Assembly: GCF_020991365.1 (NCBI RefSeq)
Contig: NZ_JAJLRA010000026.1
Coordinates: forward strand, 19,426 to 83,425
DNA from: Streptacidiphilus sp. ASG 303
Lineage (GTDB): Bacteria; Actinomycetota; Actinomycetes; Streptomycetales; Streptomycetaceae
DNA: 64,000 nucleotides
Direction: 5' to 3'
The position numbers were made by a program, and so were the translations under genes. Shown here one piece after another: positions 24,462 through 32,325 of this stretch. Within the stretch, counting starts at the first letter, position 1, and each line of letters starts with the position of its first letter. The notes under the pieces are model-generated. The model did no database searches. It saw nothing but the letters and a program-made list of their open reading frames with translations, and was not told the DNA's origin.

Positions 24462-24510
24462 TCGTCCACTTGACGATAAGTGGGCGGGCTCTCTATCGTC
24501 ATCATGACGA
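24462..24510 (+). promoter_or_regulatory. Promoter of the SPFH operon with two tandem TCGTC-N5-GACGA palindromes
   Basis: Site 1 TCGTC-CACTT-GACGA (24462-24476) overlaps the -35 TTGACG (24470-24475). Site 2 TCGTC-ATCAT-GACGA (24496-24510) overlaps the -10 TATCGT (24494-24499). The spacer is 18 bp and the site centres are 34 bp apart. Site 2 also sits at the predicted transcript start. The regulator is not encoded nearby. Confidence 0.75.
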
Positions 24511-24523
24511 AAAGGGGAGCGAC

Positions 24524-25612
24524 ATGGCCGACATCACCAGGCGCCTCGGGTTCCGACACCTGCGCGCCGCACCCACCGCCCACATCCGCCACCTGCGCGG
24601 CGGCACCCTCGCCCACGACGGCGTCGGCCTCGCCTTCTGGTTCCGGCCGCTGGACGCCGCCCTCTCCGAGGTCCCCGTCGACGACCGCGAACTGGCCGTG
24701 CTCTTCCACGCCCGCACCGCCGACTTCCAGGACGTCACCGTCCAGGCCACCCTCACCTACCGCATCACCGACCCCGCCGTCGCCGCCGCCCGCGTCGACT
24801 TCTCCGTCGACCCCGACACCGGCGCCTGGCGGGCCGCCCCGCTCGACCAGCTCGGCACCCTCCTCACCGAGACCGCCCAGCAGCACGCCCTCGACCTGCT
24901 CGCCCGCACGCCGCTGGCCGCCGCCCTCACCGACGGCGTCACCGCCGTCCGCGAACGCGTCACCGCCGGCCTCGCCGCCGACCCGCGCCTCGCCGAGACC
25001 GGCCTCGCCGTCATCGCCGTCCGCGTCGTCGCCCTGCGCCCCGAGCCCGAGGTGGAGCGCGCCCTGCGCACCCCCGCCCGCGAACTCGTCCAGCAGGAGG
25101 CCGACCGCGCCACCTACGAGCGCCGCGCCGTCGCCGTCGAACGCGAACGCGCCATCGCCGAGAACGAACTCGGCAGCAGGATCGAACTCGCCCGCCGCGA
25201 GGAGCAGCTCCTCGCCCAGCAGGGCGCCAACGCCCGCCTCCAGGCCGAGGAGGGCGCCGCCGCCGACCGGATCAGCGCCGAGGCCGAGGCGTCCCGCCGC
25301 ACCCGCCTCGCCGAGGCCGAGGCGGACGCCGCCCGCGTCCTCGGCGACGCGAGGGCCGCCGCCGAGGCCGCCTGGCTCACCGCCCACCAGCAGGCCGACC
25401 CCGCCACGCTCCGGGCCCTCGCCCTCCTGCGGCTCGCCGAGCACCTGCCGCGCATCGACAGCGTCACCCTCACCCCCGACCTCGTCACCGGCCTCCTCTC
25501 CCGCCTCGGCGCCGCCCCGGCGGAGGCCGCACCGGGCAGGGCCGCCCCGGCGGAGGCAGTGCCGGGGGCGTCCATCCCGGGGAAGGCCGTGCCGGGGGAG
25601 GGGCGCGGCTGA
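24524..25612 (+). CDS. SPFH/Band 7 domain protein with long coiled coil
   Basis: A 362-residue protein. The SPFH domain covers about residues 15-190 ([32 protein letters not shown]). A charged Glu/Arg/Ala coiled coil (about 190-290) follows, then a helical end and a Pro/Ala tail built of repeated PGxAxPAEA units. Unlike slipins and flotillins there is no N-terminal membrane hairpin, so it may be a cytoplasmic or peripheral scaffold. AAGGGGAG lies 4 bases before the ATG. It is followed without gap (one shared base) by a NAD-kinase-like gene; the pair is a conserved-looking operon whose joint role I cannot name. Confidence 0.87.
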   Translation: MADITRRLGFRHLRAAPTAHIRHLRGGTLAHDGVGLAFWFRPLDAALSEVPVDDRELAVLFHARTADFQDVTVQATLTYRITDPAVAAARVDFSVDPDTGAWRAAPLDQLGTLLTETAQQHALDLLARTPLAAALTDGVTAVRERVTAGLAADPRLAETGLAVIAVRVVALRPEPEVERALRTPARELVQQEADRATYERRAVAVERERAIAENELGSRIELARREEQLLAQQGANARLQAEEGAAADRISAEAEASRRTRLAEAEADAARVLGDARAAAEAAWLTAHQQADPATLRALALLRLAEHLPRIDSVTLTPDLVTGLLSRLGAAPAEAAPGRAAPAEAVPGASIPGKAVPGEGRG

Positions 25613-26511
25613 TGGCGCTCGCCCCGCGGGTGGTCGTCGTCCACCGCCGCACCGAGTACGAGGAGCTGGTCGCCCGGCACGGCACCCCCGGCCAGGCCGC
25701 GTTCTTCCTCGCCTCCCGGGGCCGCTCCCTCGACGAGGCCGAACGGCGCCACCACCGCACCCTGGCCGCCCTCGCCGAGGTCGCCGCCGCCGTGCCCTCC
25801 GACTGGCGCCGCACCCGCGTCGAGCGCGGCGACCTCGCCCGGTTCCTCTTCGCCCCGGACGACGTCGTCGCCGTCGTCGGCCAGGACGGCCTGGTCGCCA
25901 ACACCGCCAAGTACCTCGACGGGCAGCCCGTCGTCGGCGTCGACACCGACCCGGGCCGCAACCCCGGCGTCCTGGTGCGCCACCAGCCCGAGGACGCGCC
26001 CGCGCTGCTGCGGGCGGCCGTCGGCCCCGCGGCCGGCCGCCGCCTGGAGGAGCGCACCATGGTCGAGGCGGTCGCCGACGACACCCAGCGGCTGCTGGCC
26101 CTCAACGAGGTCTACCTCGGCCAGCCCGGCCACCAGACCTCCCGCTACCGCCTCGCCGCGGGCGGCGGCCGCGAGGAGGCGCAGGCCTCCTCCGGCGTGC
26201 TGGTCGGCACCGGCACCGGCGCCACCGGCTGGTGCCGCTCCGCCTGGCTGGAGCGGCGCAGCGAGCTGCCGCTGCCCGCGCCGTCCGCCGCCGCGCTCGC
26301 CTGGTTCGTCCGCGAGGCGTGGCCGTCGCCCGCGACCGGCACCGCGCAGGTGCAGGGACTGCTGGGCCCGGGGGACCGGCTCGCCCTCACCGCGGAGTCC
26401 GACCGGCTGGTCGTCTTCGGCGACGGCGTGGAGTCCGACGCCCTGGAGCTCACCTGGGGGCAGACCGTCCGCGTCGGCGTCTCCGCCACCCGGCTGCGGC
26501 TGCTCGCCTGA
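25612..26511 (+). CDS. NAD kinase-like protein with altered nucleotide-binding motif
   Basis: A 299-residue protein with the overall NAD kinase layout. [30 protein letters not shown] (about residues 85-114) stands where NAD kinases have GGDGTxL followed by a strand leading to [12 protein letters not shown] (about 163-171) matches the NE motif, and [13 protein letters not shown] (about 198-210) matches the S/T-rich triphosphate loop. GGDGT is replaced by GQDGL: the Asp is kept, the second Gly and the Thr are lost. The protein could still bind NAD or another nucleotide, or be a sensor. The one-base overlap with the SPFH gene implies translational coupling. Confidence 0.75.
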   Translation: MALAPRVVVVHRRTEYEELVARHGTPGQAAFFLASRGRSLDEAERRHHRTLAALAEVAAAVPSDWRRTRVERGDLARFLFAPDDVVAVVGQDGLVANTAKYLDGQPVVGVDTDPGRNPGVLVRHQPEDAPALLRAAVGPAAGRRLEERTMVEAVADDTQRLLALNEVYLGQPGHQTSRYRLAAGGGREEAQASSGVLVGTGTGATGWCRSAWLERRSELPLPAPSAAALAWFVREAWPSPATGTAQVQGLLGPGDRLALTAESDRLVVFGDGVESDALELTWGQTVRVGVSATRLRLLA

Positions 26512-26650
26512 CGGCGGCGACGTGCGCGGCGGCGCTGCGGGCGGGACCGGCGTCGCCCGGCCGGCGTCCCCGCCGCCCTGCTGCCGGCCCGCCGGCCCCC
26601 GGGGCGCCGCCGCGCACACGGCCGCGGCGGGGCGGACCGGTGACCGCGGC

Positions 26651-26669
26651 CGCACCCCAGGGGGGTGCG
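26651..26669 (+). terminator. Hairpin after the NAD kinase-like gene
   Basis: CGCACCCC-AGG-GGGGTGCG, an 8-bp stem with triloop, 140 nt after the operon's last stop. The surrounding gap 26512-26836 holds this hairpin, a possible -10 TACCGT at 26718-26723, the large hairpin at 26744-26817 and no gene. Confidence 0.5.
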
Positions 26670-26743
26670 ACCGGCCCCCTCCGGTCCCTCCGCGGGCGCC
26701 GGGGACCGCCCGTGCAGTACCGTCGTCCGTCCGCCGGAGGGCC

Positions 26744-26817
26744 CGCGCCCGTCCGCGTGCGGCGGTCGCGGCCGGGGCGGCCGCCCCGGACGCTCCCGCC
26801 GCACGCGGACGGGCGCG
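26744..26817 (+). promoter_or_regulatory. Large nested hairpin in the leader of the TSUP gene
   Basis: Perfect 22-bp arms (26744-26765 and 26796-26817) enclose 30 nt that contain a second perfect 18-bp palindrome, CCGGGGCGGCCGCCCCGG (26772-26789). The outer arm ends 3 nt before the GAGAGG ribosome site and 19 nt before the ATG. It could be an attenuator, a translation-blocking structure or a protein/ligand-binding leader. Confidence 0.8.
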
Positions 26818-26836
26818 GACGAGAGGACCCTGCCGC

Positions 26837-27556
26837 ATGACCGCCGACGACCTGCTGCTGGGGGCCGCCGTCCTGCTCGGCGCGTCCGTCCAGCGCCTCA
26901 CCGGCATCGGCTTCGCCCTGGTCGCCGCACCCGTCCTCGCGCTCCTGGTCGGCCCCGCCCAGGGGGTGCTGGTCGCCAACTGCGCCTCGGGCGCCGTCAG
27001 CGCCCTCGGCCTGTGCGAGGGCCGGCGCCGGGTCCGGACGGCGTCGATGGTGCCGCTGGTCCTCGCGGCGGCCTGCACCGTACCGGCCGGTGCCTGGGTC
27101 GCGGACCGGCTGCCGGGGGACGTCCTGCTCACCGCCGTCGGCACGGCGGTCGCCGCCGCGGTGCTGCTCGTGGCCTGCGGGGTGCGCGTCGCGGCGCTGC
27201 GCGGCCGGGGCGGCGCGGTCGCGGCCGGGGCGGCCGGCGGCTTCCTCAACGCCTCGGCCGGGGTGGGCGGCCCCGCCCTCTCGCTCTACGCGGTCAACGC
27301 CCGCTGGCCGGTGCGGGAGTTCGTGCCCAACGCGCAGTTCTACGGCGTGCTGGTCAACCTCTCCTCGGTCGCCGCCAAGGGCCTGCCCCGCCTCCCCGCC
27401 CCGGTGTGGCTCCTGCCGGCGGCGGGGGTGGGCGGCGGCGCGCTGGCCGGACGCCTGCTGGGCGACCGGATCCCCGAGCGCCGGGCCCGGCAGCTCGTCC
27501 TCGGCCTGGCCCTCGCCGGCGCCCTGGCCGTCCTGGCCAAGGGGCTCCTCGGCTGA
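26837..27556 (+). CDS. TSUP (TauE/SafE) family permease
   Basis: A 239-residue membrane protein with about eight hydrophobic segments arranged as two related halves: GASVQRLTGIGFALVAAPVLALL near the N-terminus and GGFLNASAGVGGPALSLYAV in the second half, each with the G-x-G-G/A pore-loop pattern of TSUP proteins. Family members export or import sulfite, sulfonates, sulfoacetate or other organosulfur compounds. The substrate here is unknown. GAGAGG lies 10 bases before the ATG, immediately behind the large hairpin. It is monocistronic and ends at a bidirectional terminator. Confidence 0.9.
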   Translation: MTADDLLLGAAVLLGASVQRLTGIGFALVAAPVLALLVGPAQGVLVANCASGAVSALGLCEGRRRVRTASMVPLVLAAACTVPAGAWVADRLPGDVLLTAVGTAVAAAVLLVACGVRVAALRGRGGAVAAGAAGGFLNASAGVGGPALSLYAVNARWPVREFVPNAQFYGVLVNLSSVAAKGLPRLPAPVWLLPAAGVGGGALAGRLLGDRIPERRARQLVLGLALAGALAVLAKGLLG

Positions 27557-27570
27557 ACCGCCGGGCGCCC

Positions 27571-27593
27571 CGGGCCCCGCAGGCCGGGGCCCG
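27571..27593. terminator. Bidirectional terminator between TSUP and MFS genes
   Basis: CGGGCCCCG-CAGGC-CGGGGCCCG, a 9-bp perfect stem in a 49-bp convergent gap. Confidence 0.75.
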
Positions 27594-27605
27594 CCGGCAC
27601 CGGCG

Positions 27606-28796
27606 TCAGCGGACGGGGTCGGGAACGGCCGGGACGGCGCCCGCCGGCGCGGGGAGCGCGGCGCCCCGCAGAGCGCCCGCGGACACCACCAGGGCCGCCA
27701 CCAGGACGGTGACCAGGCCGAAGGAGACGGTCAGCGACGTCGCCTGGGCCAGCGCGCCCACGGCGGCCGGGGCGACCAGGCCGGAGGTGTAGGTGATCGT
27801 GGCCACACCCGCGATGGCCTGGCTGGGGTTGGGACCGCTGCGCCCGGCCGCCGCGAACGCCAGCGGGACGACCACCGCCACGCCGACGCCCAGCAGCGCG
27901 AACCCGGGCACGGCCAGCGCCGGCGTGTCCGCCGCCACCACCAGGAGGCCGCCCGCCGCCGCCGTCGCCCCGCCCAGCCGCACGGCCCGCACCGGGCCGG
28001 TCCGCCGCACCACGGCGTCCCCCGCCAGGCGGGCCCCGGCCATGGTGAAGGCGAAGCCGGAGTAGCAGGCGGCCGCCACACCCGCCGAGGCGCCCGTGAC
28101 GTCCTTCAGGTAGACGGCGCACCAGTCGGCGCTGGCGCCCTCGGCGAAGACCGCGCAGAAGCCCACCAGGCCGATCGCCAGCGCGGCCCGCGGCGGCAGC
28201 GCGAACCGCGGCGGGGCCTCCTCCCCGGGCGCGGGGCGCACGTCCAGCAGGCCGCGGCAGGCCACCAGTCCGCCCACCACGAGCAGCGCGGCCATCACCC
28301 CCAGGTGCAGGCGGGCGTCGACCCCCGCGTGCGCGGCCAGCACACCGAAGCCCGAGGCCGCCAGGCCGCCGACGCTCCACATGCCGTGCAGCCCCGACAT
28401 GATCGACCGCCCGAGCCGCTGCTCGACCTCGACGCCCTGGGCGTTCATGGCGACGTCCGCCATTCCGGCGGTGCCGCCGTAGACCAGCAGCGCCACGCAG
28501 AGCGCCGGCAGGCCGGGCGCGGCGGCGGGGAGCGCCAGCGAGGCGCACCACAGGGCGAGCAGCCCGCGCACCGCCGCCCGGCCGCCGTAGCGGTGCACGA
28601 TCCGGCCGGCCAGCGGCATCGCCAGCGACGCGCCGAGGGCGGGCATGACCAGGGCCAGGCCGAGGGCGCCGGCCCCGAGGCCCAGCCGCTCCTGCACCCA
28701 GGGGATGCGGGTGGCGAAGCTCCCCGTGACGGCCCCGTGGAGGGCGAAGACGAGTGCCACGGCGACCCTGGCCCTGCGGACGGCGTGCTGGTCCAT
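27606..28796 (-). CDS. MFS transporter divergent from a ROK regulator
   Basis: A 396-residue, 12-helix major facilitator. AVALVFALHGAVTGSFATRIPWVQERLGLGAGALGLALV at the start and GRIVHRYGGRAAVRGLL in the helix 2-3 loop resemble the fucose/YbjJ-like group of small sugar or inner-membrane MFS proteins. The opposite promoter drives a ROK-family protein, a sugar-sensing regulator family. That makes sugar or sugar-derivative transport the best guess, not proven. No clear ribosome site is seen; the ATG follows GGGGAGGACACGC. Confidence 0.88.
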   Translation of the reverse strand: MDQHAVRRARVAVALVFALHGAVTGSFATRIPWVQERLGLGAGALGLALVMPALGASLAMPLAGRIVHRYGGRAAVRGLLALWCASLALPAAAPGLPALCVALLVYGGTAGMADVAMNAQGVEVEQRLGRSIMSGLHGMWSVGGLAASGFGVLAAHAGVDARLHLGVMAALLVVGGLVACRGLLDVRPAPGEEAPPRFALPPRAALAIGLVGFCAVFAEGASADWCAVYLKDVTGASAGVAAACYSGFAFTMAGARLAGDAVVRRTGPVRAVRLGGATAAAGGLLVVAADTPALAVPGFALLGVGVAVVVPLAFAAAGRSGPNPSQAIAGVATITYTSGLVAPAAVGALAQATSLTVSFGLVTVLVAALVVSAGALRGAALPAPAGAVPAVPDPVR

Positions 28797-29062
28797 GCGT
28801 GCGTGTCCTCCCCGGTGCGCGGCCGGGCGGCCCCGCGGTGGTTGTCGTCGGTCCGGTGCGGTTCCGGCCCGGTGTGGTGCGGCTGGTGCGGTGCCGCCGG
28901 TCCGGTGCGGCCGGCGCCCTGCGGTCCTGGCGGGCCGCGGTCCTGCGGTTCCGCCGGGGCGCGGTGCTGGTGTCCCGGCCGCGTCCGCCGTGCGGGCGCG
29001 CGGTCGGGGCCCGCACGGTCGGGCCGGTGCGGGCGGGCGGTGGTGGCGGTGCGGACGGAAAA
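28797..29062. other. Non-coding divergent promoter region, GGTGCGG-rich
   Basis: About 265 bp between the MFS start and the ROK operator, made of degenerate GGTGCGG/CCGGTCC repeats. No gene, hairpin or clear promoter hexamer beyond the operator at its right end was found. Confidence 0.5.
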
Positions 29063-29085
29063 CTATCAGGAAGGGTCCCTGATAG
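29063..29085. promoter_or_regulatory. ROK-family operator candidate
   Basis: CTATCAGG-AAGGGTC-CCTGATAG, a perfect 8-bp inverted repeat with 7-bp spacer flanked by A-tracts (GGAAAA and AAACA), lies 34 bp before the ROK start in the divergent region. The AT-rich borders and size match ROK/NagC-type sites. Confidence 0.7.
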
Positions 29086-29119
29086 AAACAGCGCGCACCT
29101 TCTGGGAGGATGCGGCCCC

Positions 29120-30328
29120 ATGACCACCGCCCGCACGGCCACCCCGAGCACGGCCCGCGCGATCAACGACCGGCTGGCCCTCGGCCTGCTGCTCGAACAG
29201 GGCCCGCTCACCGCCGCCCGGCTCAGGGACCTCACCGGCCTCTCCCGCCCCACCGTCTCCGACCTCCTGGAGCGGCTCGGGCGGAGCGGACTGGTCGCGG
29301 TGGTGGGGGAGGCGGGCGAGGCCCGCCGCGGCCCCAACGCCCGTCTCTACGGGCTGGTCGCCGACCGCGCCCACGTCGCCGGCGTCGACGTCCGCACCGT
29401 CGGCGTGGGCATCGCCGTCGCCGACCTCGCCGGGCGCACCCTGGCCACCGCCGACCTGCCCGTCACGCCCGGCACCCCGCCCGCCGCCCTCGTCGACGCC
29501 GCCCTGGAGGCCCTCGCCGACACCGCCCGCCGCGCCGGGGCCGGCTCCCTCCACACCGTCGCCGTCGGCGCACCCGGGCTGGTCGACCCCGCCACCGGCG
29601 AACTCCGGGCCACCGCCGAACTGCCCCACTGGCACGCCGACCTGGTGCAGGCGCTCCGCGCCCGCACCGCCGCCCCCGGACCGTTCGCGGGCTCCCTGGT
29701 CCTGCTGGAGAACGAGGTGAACCTCGCCGGCATCGCCGAACGGCGCCTCGGCGCGGTCCGCGACCGCGACACCTTCGTCCTGCTCTGGCTCGGCCACGGC
29801 GTGGGCGCCGCCGCCGTCCTCGACGGCAGGCTCCGCCGGGGTGCGTCCGGGGGCACCGGGGAGATCGGCTTCCTGCCCGTGCCCGGCACCTCACGGCTCC
29901 CCAACGCGACCGACTGCCAGGGGGGATTCCACAGCACCGCCGGCGCCGCCGCCGTCTGCGCCCTGGCGCGCGACCACGGCCTGCCCGCCGGTCCGGCCGA
30001 CGACGCGCCCGCCGCCGAGGCGGCCGTGCGCGCGGCCCTGGCCGCCGGGGAGTCCGGCGGGCCGTTCCTCGACGCCCTCGCCGCACGGGTGGCCGTCGGC
30101 GCCGCGGCGGTCTGCGCGGTCCTCGACCCCGGCTGCGTCGTCCTCGGGGGGGAGGTCGGCCGGGCGGGGGGAACCGCCCTCGCCGACCGGGTCGCGGCCC
30201 GCCTGGCGGACCTCCTCCCGCTGCGGACCGAGGTCCGGTTCGGCACCGTCGCCGGCAGCGCCGTCCTCGGCGGGGCCGTGCTCACCGCCCTGGACGCCGT
30301 CCACCAGGACCTCTTCGGCGGCCCCTGA
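29120..30328 (+). CDS. ROK-family transcriptional regulator
   Basis: A 402-residue protein. The winged helix (TAARLRDLTGLSRPTVSDLLERLGRSGLV, about residues 30-58) is fused to a sugar-kinase-fold ROK domain (about 85-395). The domain includes the phosphate loop VAVGAPGLVDPATG and the sugar-binding block GHGVGAAAVLDGRLRRGASGGTGEIGFLPV with the conserved GEIG. The usual zinc motif CxCGxxGCxE is missing: the frame reads NATDCQGGFHSTAG. That suggests a non-catalytic sensor. GGGAGG lies 9 bases before the ATG. It is probably the regulator of the divergent MFS gene through the palindrome at 29063. Confidence 0.9.
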   Translation: MTTARTATPSTARAINDRLALGLLLEQGPLTAARLRDLTGLSRPTVSDLLERLGRSGLVAVVGEAGEARRGPNARLYGLVADRAHVAGVDVRTVGVGIAVADLAGRTLATADLPVTPGTPPAALVDAALEALADTARRAGAGSLHTVAVGAPGLVDPATGELRATAELPHWHADLVQALRARTAAPGPFAGSLVLLENEVNLAGIAERRLGAVRDRDTFVLLWLGHGVGAAAVLDGRLRRGASGGTGEIGFLPVPGTSRLPNATDCQGGFHSTAGAAAVCALARDHGLPAGPADDAPAAEAAVRAALAAGESGGPFLDALAARVAVGAAAVCAVLDPGCVVLGGEVGRAGGTALADRVAARLADLLPLRTEVRFGTVAGSAVLGGAVLTALDAVHQDLFGGP

Positions 30329-30345
30329 GCCGCGCCCGCGGCTCC

Positions 30346-30417
30346 TCCGGACGTCCGCCGGCCATGTGAACCCGCACACCCGCACATCCGGACGCCCGCC
30401 GGCCACACGAACCCGCA
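30346..30417. repeat. Imperfect 31-bp direct repeat
   Basis: Two 31-bp copies (30346-30376 and 30387-30417) match at most positions, both with the core CCGCCGGCCA and ending AACCCGCA, in the gap after the ROK stop. No known function. Confidence 0.7.
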
Positions 30418-30471
30418 GGCCCGCGCCACCCGTGGACGGGGCCACCCGCGGGGCCGTCCGCGGGACCGCCC

Positions 30472-30699
30472 TCAGCGGGGGGCGTCCGCCGCCCGGTGCA
30501 CGCCGCTGCCGCCGCCGTGGTGGGCGGCCTCCGGCGTCTGCAGCGCGGGCGTGCCCAGCACCACCGCCGCGACCAGCCCGGCCGCCGCGGCCACGCCGAA
30601 GGCGGCCCGCCCGACGACCTGCCGCACCGTCGGCCCCTGCTGCGGCGGCACCGCCGCGTCGCCGAGGAACTCCTCCGCCGGACCCCTGCCCTGCTCCAT
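30472..30699 (-). CDS. Small single-pass membrane protein (75 aa)
   Basis: The frame MEQGRGPAEEFLGDAAVPPQQG is followed by one hydrophobic segment (about residues 30-50, FGVAAAAGLVAAVVLGT) and a His/Gly-rich end. The ATG at 30699 has GGGAG 7 bases upstream; an ATG six codons earlier has none. The acidic/Gln N-terminus and single helix suggest a small membrane-anchored protein. I do not recognise a family. It is divergent from the HTH-Mop gene. Confidence 0.6.
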   Translation of the reverse strand: MEQGRGPAEEFLGDAAVPPQQGPTVRQVVGRAAFGVAAAAGLVAAVVLGTPALQTPEAAHHGGGSGVHRAADAPR

Positions 30700-31046
30700 G
30701 CCCTGCTCCCTGTGCATAACAGCCGTACCGTACATCCCGCGCTTTCCGGTCCCTTCCCCGGGTTCCAGTGCGCAGCGGTGCACACCGCCGCGGACCGGAC
30801 GCCTCCCGGACCTTCCGGACGAGCGCTGATCCGCCGCTTGCCCGGATCGCGGGACTTCAACCCGGATCGCGTCCCCGGCCCGTCCCGTGTCCCCCCGATG
30901 CGCCACACGCCCGCCACCGGGGCGCGCCGCACGCCCGCCCCGGCCGTACGGCAGGATGGCCCCGGTCACCGCGGCCCCGCGCCCGGCCGCCGATCCGCCC
31001 GCAGCCCGCGCCGCCCCGGCGCCCGCACCACCGAGGAGGGGCCCCG
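30700..31046. other. Non-coding divergent region
   Basis: About 350 bp between two divergent genes. The side next to 30699 is AT-richer (GTTATGCACAGG, TACGGT). No palindrome, hairpin or gene is convincing. Confidence 0.45.
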
Positions 31047-31463
31047 ATGCCGCAGCCCGGCCGGCCCGCGAACAGCTACCGGATCGGGGAGGCCGCCGCC
31101 CTGCTCGGCGTCAGCCCCGACACCGTGCGCCGCTGGATCGACGCCGGGCGGCTCGCCGCCGAACGCGACGAGCACGGCCACCGCATCGTCCCCGGCGCCC
31201 GCCTGGCGGCCTTCGCCCGCGAGCTGGCCCGTCCGGAGAACGCCGCGGCGGCCGGCCTGCCCTCCTCGGCCCGCAACCGCTTCCGCGGCATCGTCACCGA
31301 GGTCGTCCTCGGCGACGTGGCCGCCCAGGTGGAGATCCAGGCCGGTCCGTTCCGGGTGGTCTCCCTCATCAGCCGGGAGTCCGCCGAGGAGCTCGGCCTG
31401 GAGCCCGGCTCCCCGGCGGTCGCCGTGGTGAAGTCCACCAACGTCGTCGTCGAGCAGGGCTGA
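31047..31463 (+). CDS. HTH plus Mop (TOBE) domain molybdate-binding protein
   Basis: A 138-residue protein. A MerR/excisionase-like helix-turn-helix occupies residues 10-60 (YRIGEAAALLGVSPDTVRRWIDAGRLAAERDEHG) and a single Mop/TOBE domain about 70-136 (SARNRFRGIVTEVVLGDVAAQVEI, then VVSLISRESAEELGL and AVVKSTNVVVE). Mop domains oligomerise to bind molybdate or tungstate. The combination suggests a ModE-like sensor regulator of molybdenum homeostasis (inference). GAGGAGGG lies 6 bases before the ATG. No molybdate transporter is adjacent in this window. Confidence 0.9.
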   Translation: MPQPGRPANSYRIGEAAALLGVSPDTVRRWIDAGRLAAERDEHGHRIVPGARLAAFARELARPENAAAAGLPSSARNRFRGIVTEVVLGDVAAQVEIQAGPFRVVSLISRESAEELGLEPGSPAVAVVKSTNVVVEQG

Positions 31464-31472
31464 GGCGCACCC

Positions 31473-32321
31473 GTGCAGCACCCCGCGCCCTCCGGCCCCC
31501 GGCCCCGTCCCGCCCGGCCCCGCGCCGTCGCCCCCCGCGCCGCCGTGCCGCTCCCCACCACGGCCGTCCCCACCATGGCCGTCCCCGCCGCGCCCCGCGC
31601 CGTCGCCCACCGCGGCGACCCCTACCGCCACCGGGAGAACACCCTCCCGTCGCTGCGCTCCGCCCTGGCCGCCGGCGCCGACGCGGTCGAGGTCGACGTC
31701 CGCCTCACCCGCGACGGCGTGCCGGTCCTCCTCCACGACCCCACCCTGAAGCGCCTGTGGGGCCTCGACCGGCCGCTCGCCGCCCTCACCCTGGCCGACC
31801 TGCGCCGCATCGAGGGCCCGGCCGCGCCGCTGCGCGTACCGACCCTCGCCGAGGCCCTCGCGCTGGTCGCCGCGGCGCCGCCGACCCCGGCCGGCCGGCC
31901 GCCCCTGCTCATGGTCGACCTCGACGACGCCGGACCGGCCGCGGCCGCCTGTGCCGAGGCCGCGCGGTGCGGCGCGGCCGACCGCGTCGTGTACTGCGGG
32001 CCGCCCTCGGCCATGCTCGCCGTGCGCCGCCACGCGCCCGCCGCCGAGGTCTCGCTGACCTGGCGGACGCCGCTCGCGCCCCCGCCGTCGCTGCTCGCGG
32101 ACCTGCGGCCGCACCTGCTCAACCTGCCGTTCGGCCTGGTCACGCCGGTCCTGGTGGACCGCGCCCGCGGGGCGGGCCTCCAGGTCAGCGCCTGGACGGT
32201 GGACGTCCGCCGCACCATGGCCCGGGTGCTGCGCACCGGGGTGGTCTCCCTCACCAGCAACCGCATCGGCGTGCTGCGGGCGCTGATCGACGCCGCCGCG
32301 GCGGCCGGACCGCCGGGGTGA
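31473..32321 (+). CDS. Glycerophosphodiester phosphodiesterase
   Basis: A TIM-barrel phosphodiesterase of 282 residues. Catalytic signatures are AHRGDPYRHRENTLPSL (His-Arg and Glu-Asn), AVEVDVRLTRDGVPVLLHDPTL (metal-binding Glu/Asp and the second His), and W in QVSAWTVD. It hydrolyses glycerophosphodiesters to glycerol-3-phosphate and alcohols. The first 40 residues are a Pro/Arg/Ala-rich arm and may not be translated; an internal ATG at 31575 is an alternative start. No signal peptide is apparent. It follows the HTH-Mop gene by 9 bp, so it is probably co-transcribed. It ends 4 bp from a convergent WYL gene. Confidence 0.88.
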   Translation: MQHPAPSGPRPRPARPRAVAPRAAVPLPTTAVPTMAVPAAPRAVAHRGDPYRHRENTLPSLRSALAAGADAVEVDVRLTRDGVPVLLHDPTLKRLWGLDRPLAALTLADLRRIEGPAAPLRVPTLAEALALVAAAPPTPAGRPPLLMVDLDDAGPAAAACAEAARCGAADRVVYCGPPSAMLAVRRHAPAAEVSLTWRTPLAPPPSLLADLRPHLLNLPFGLVTPVLVDRARGAGLQVSAWTVDVRRTMARVLRTGVVSLTSNRIGVLRALIDAAAAAGPPG

Positions 32322-32325
32322 GCCC

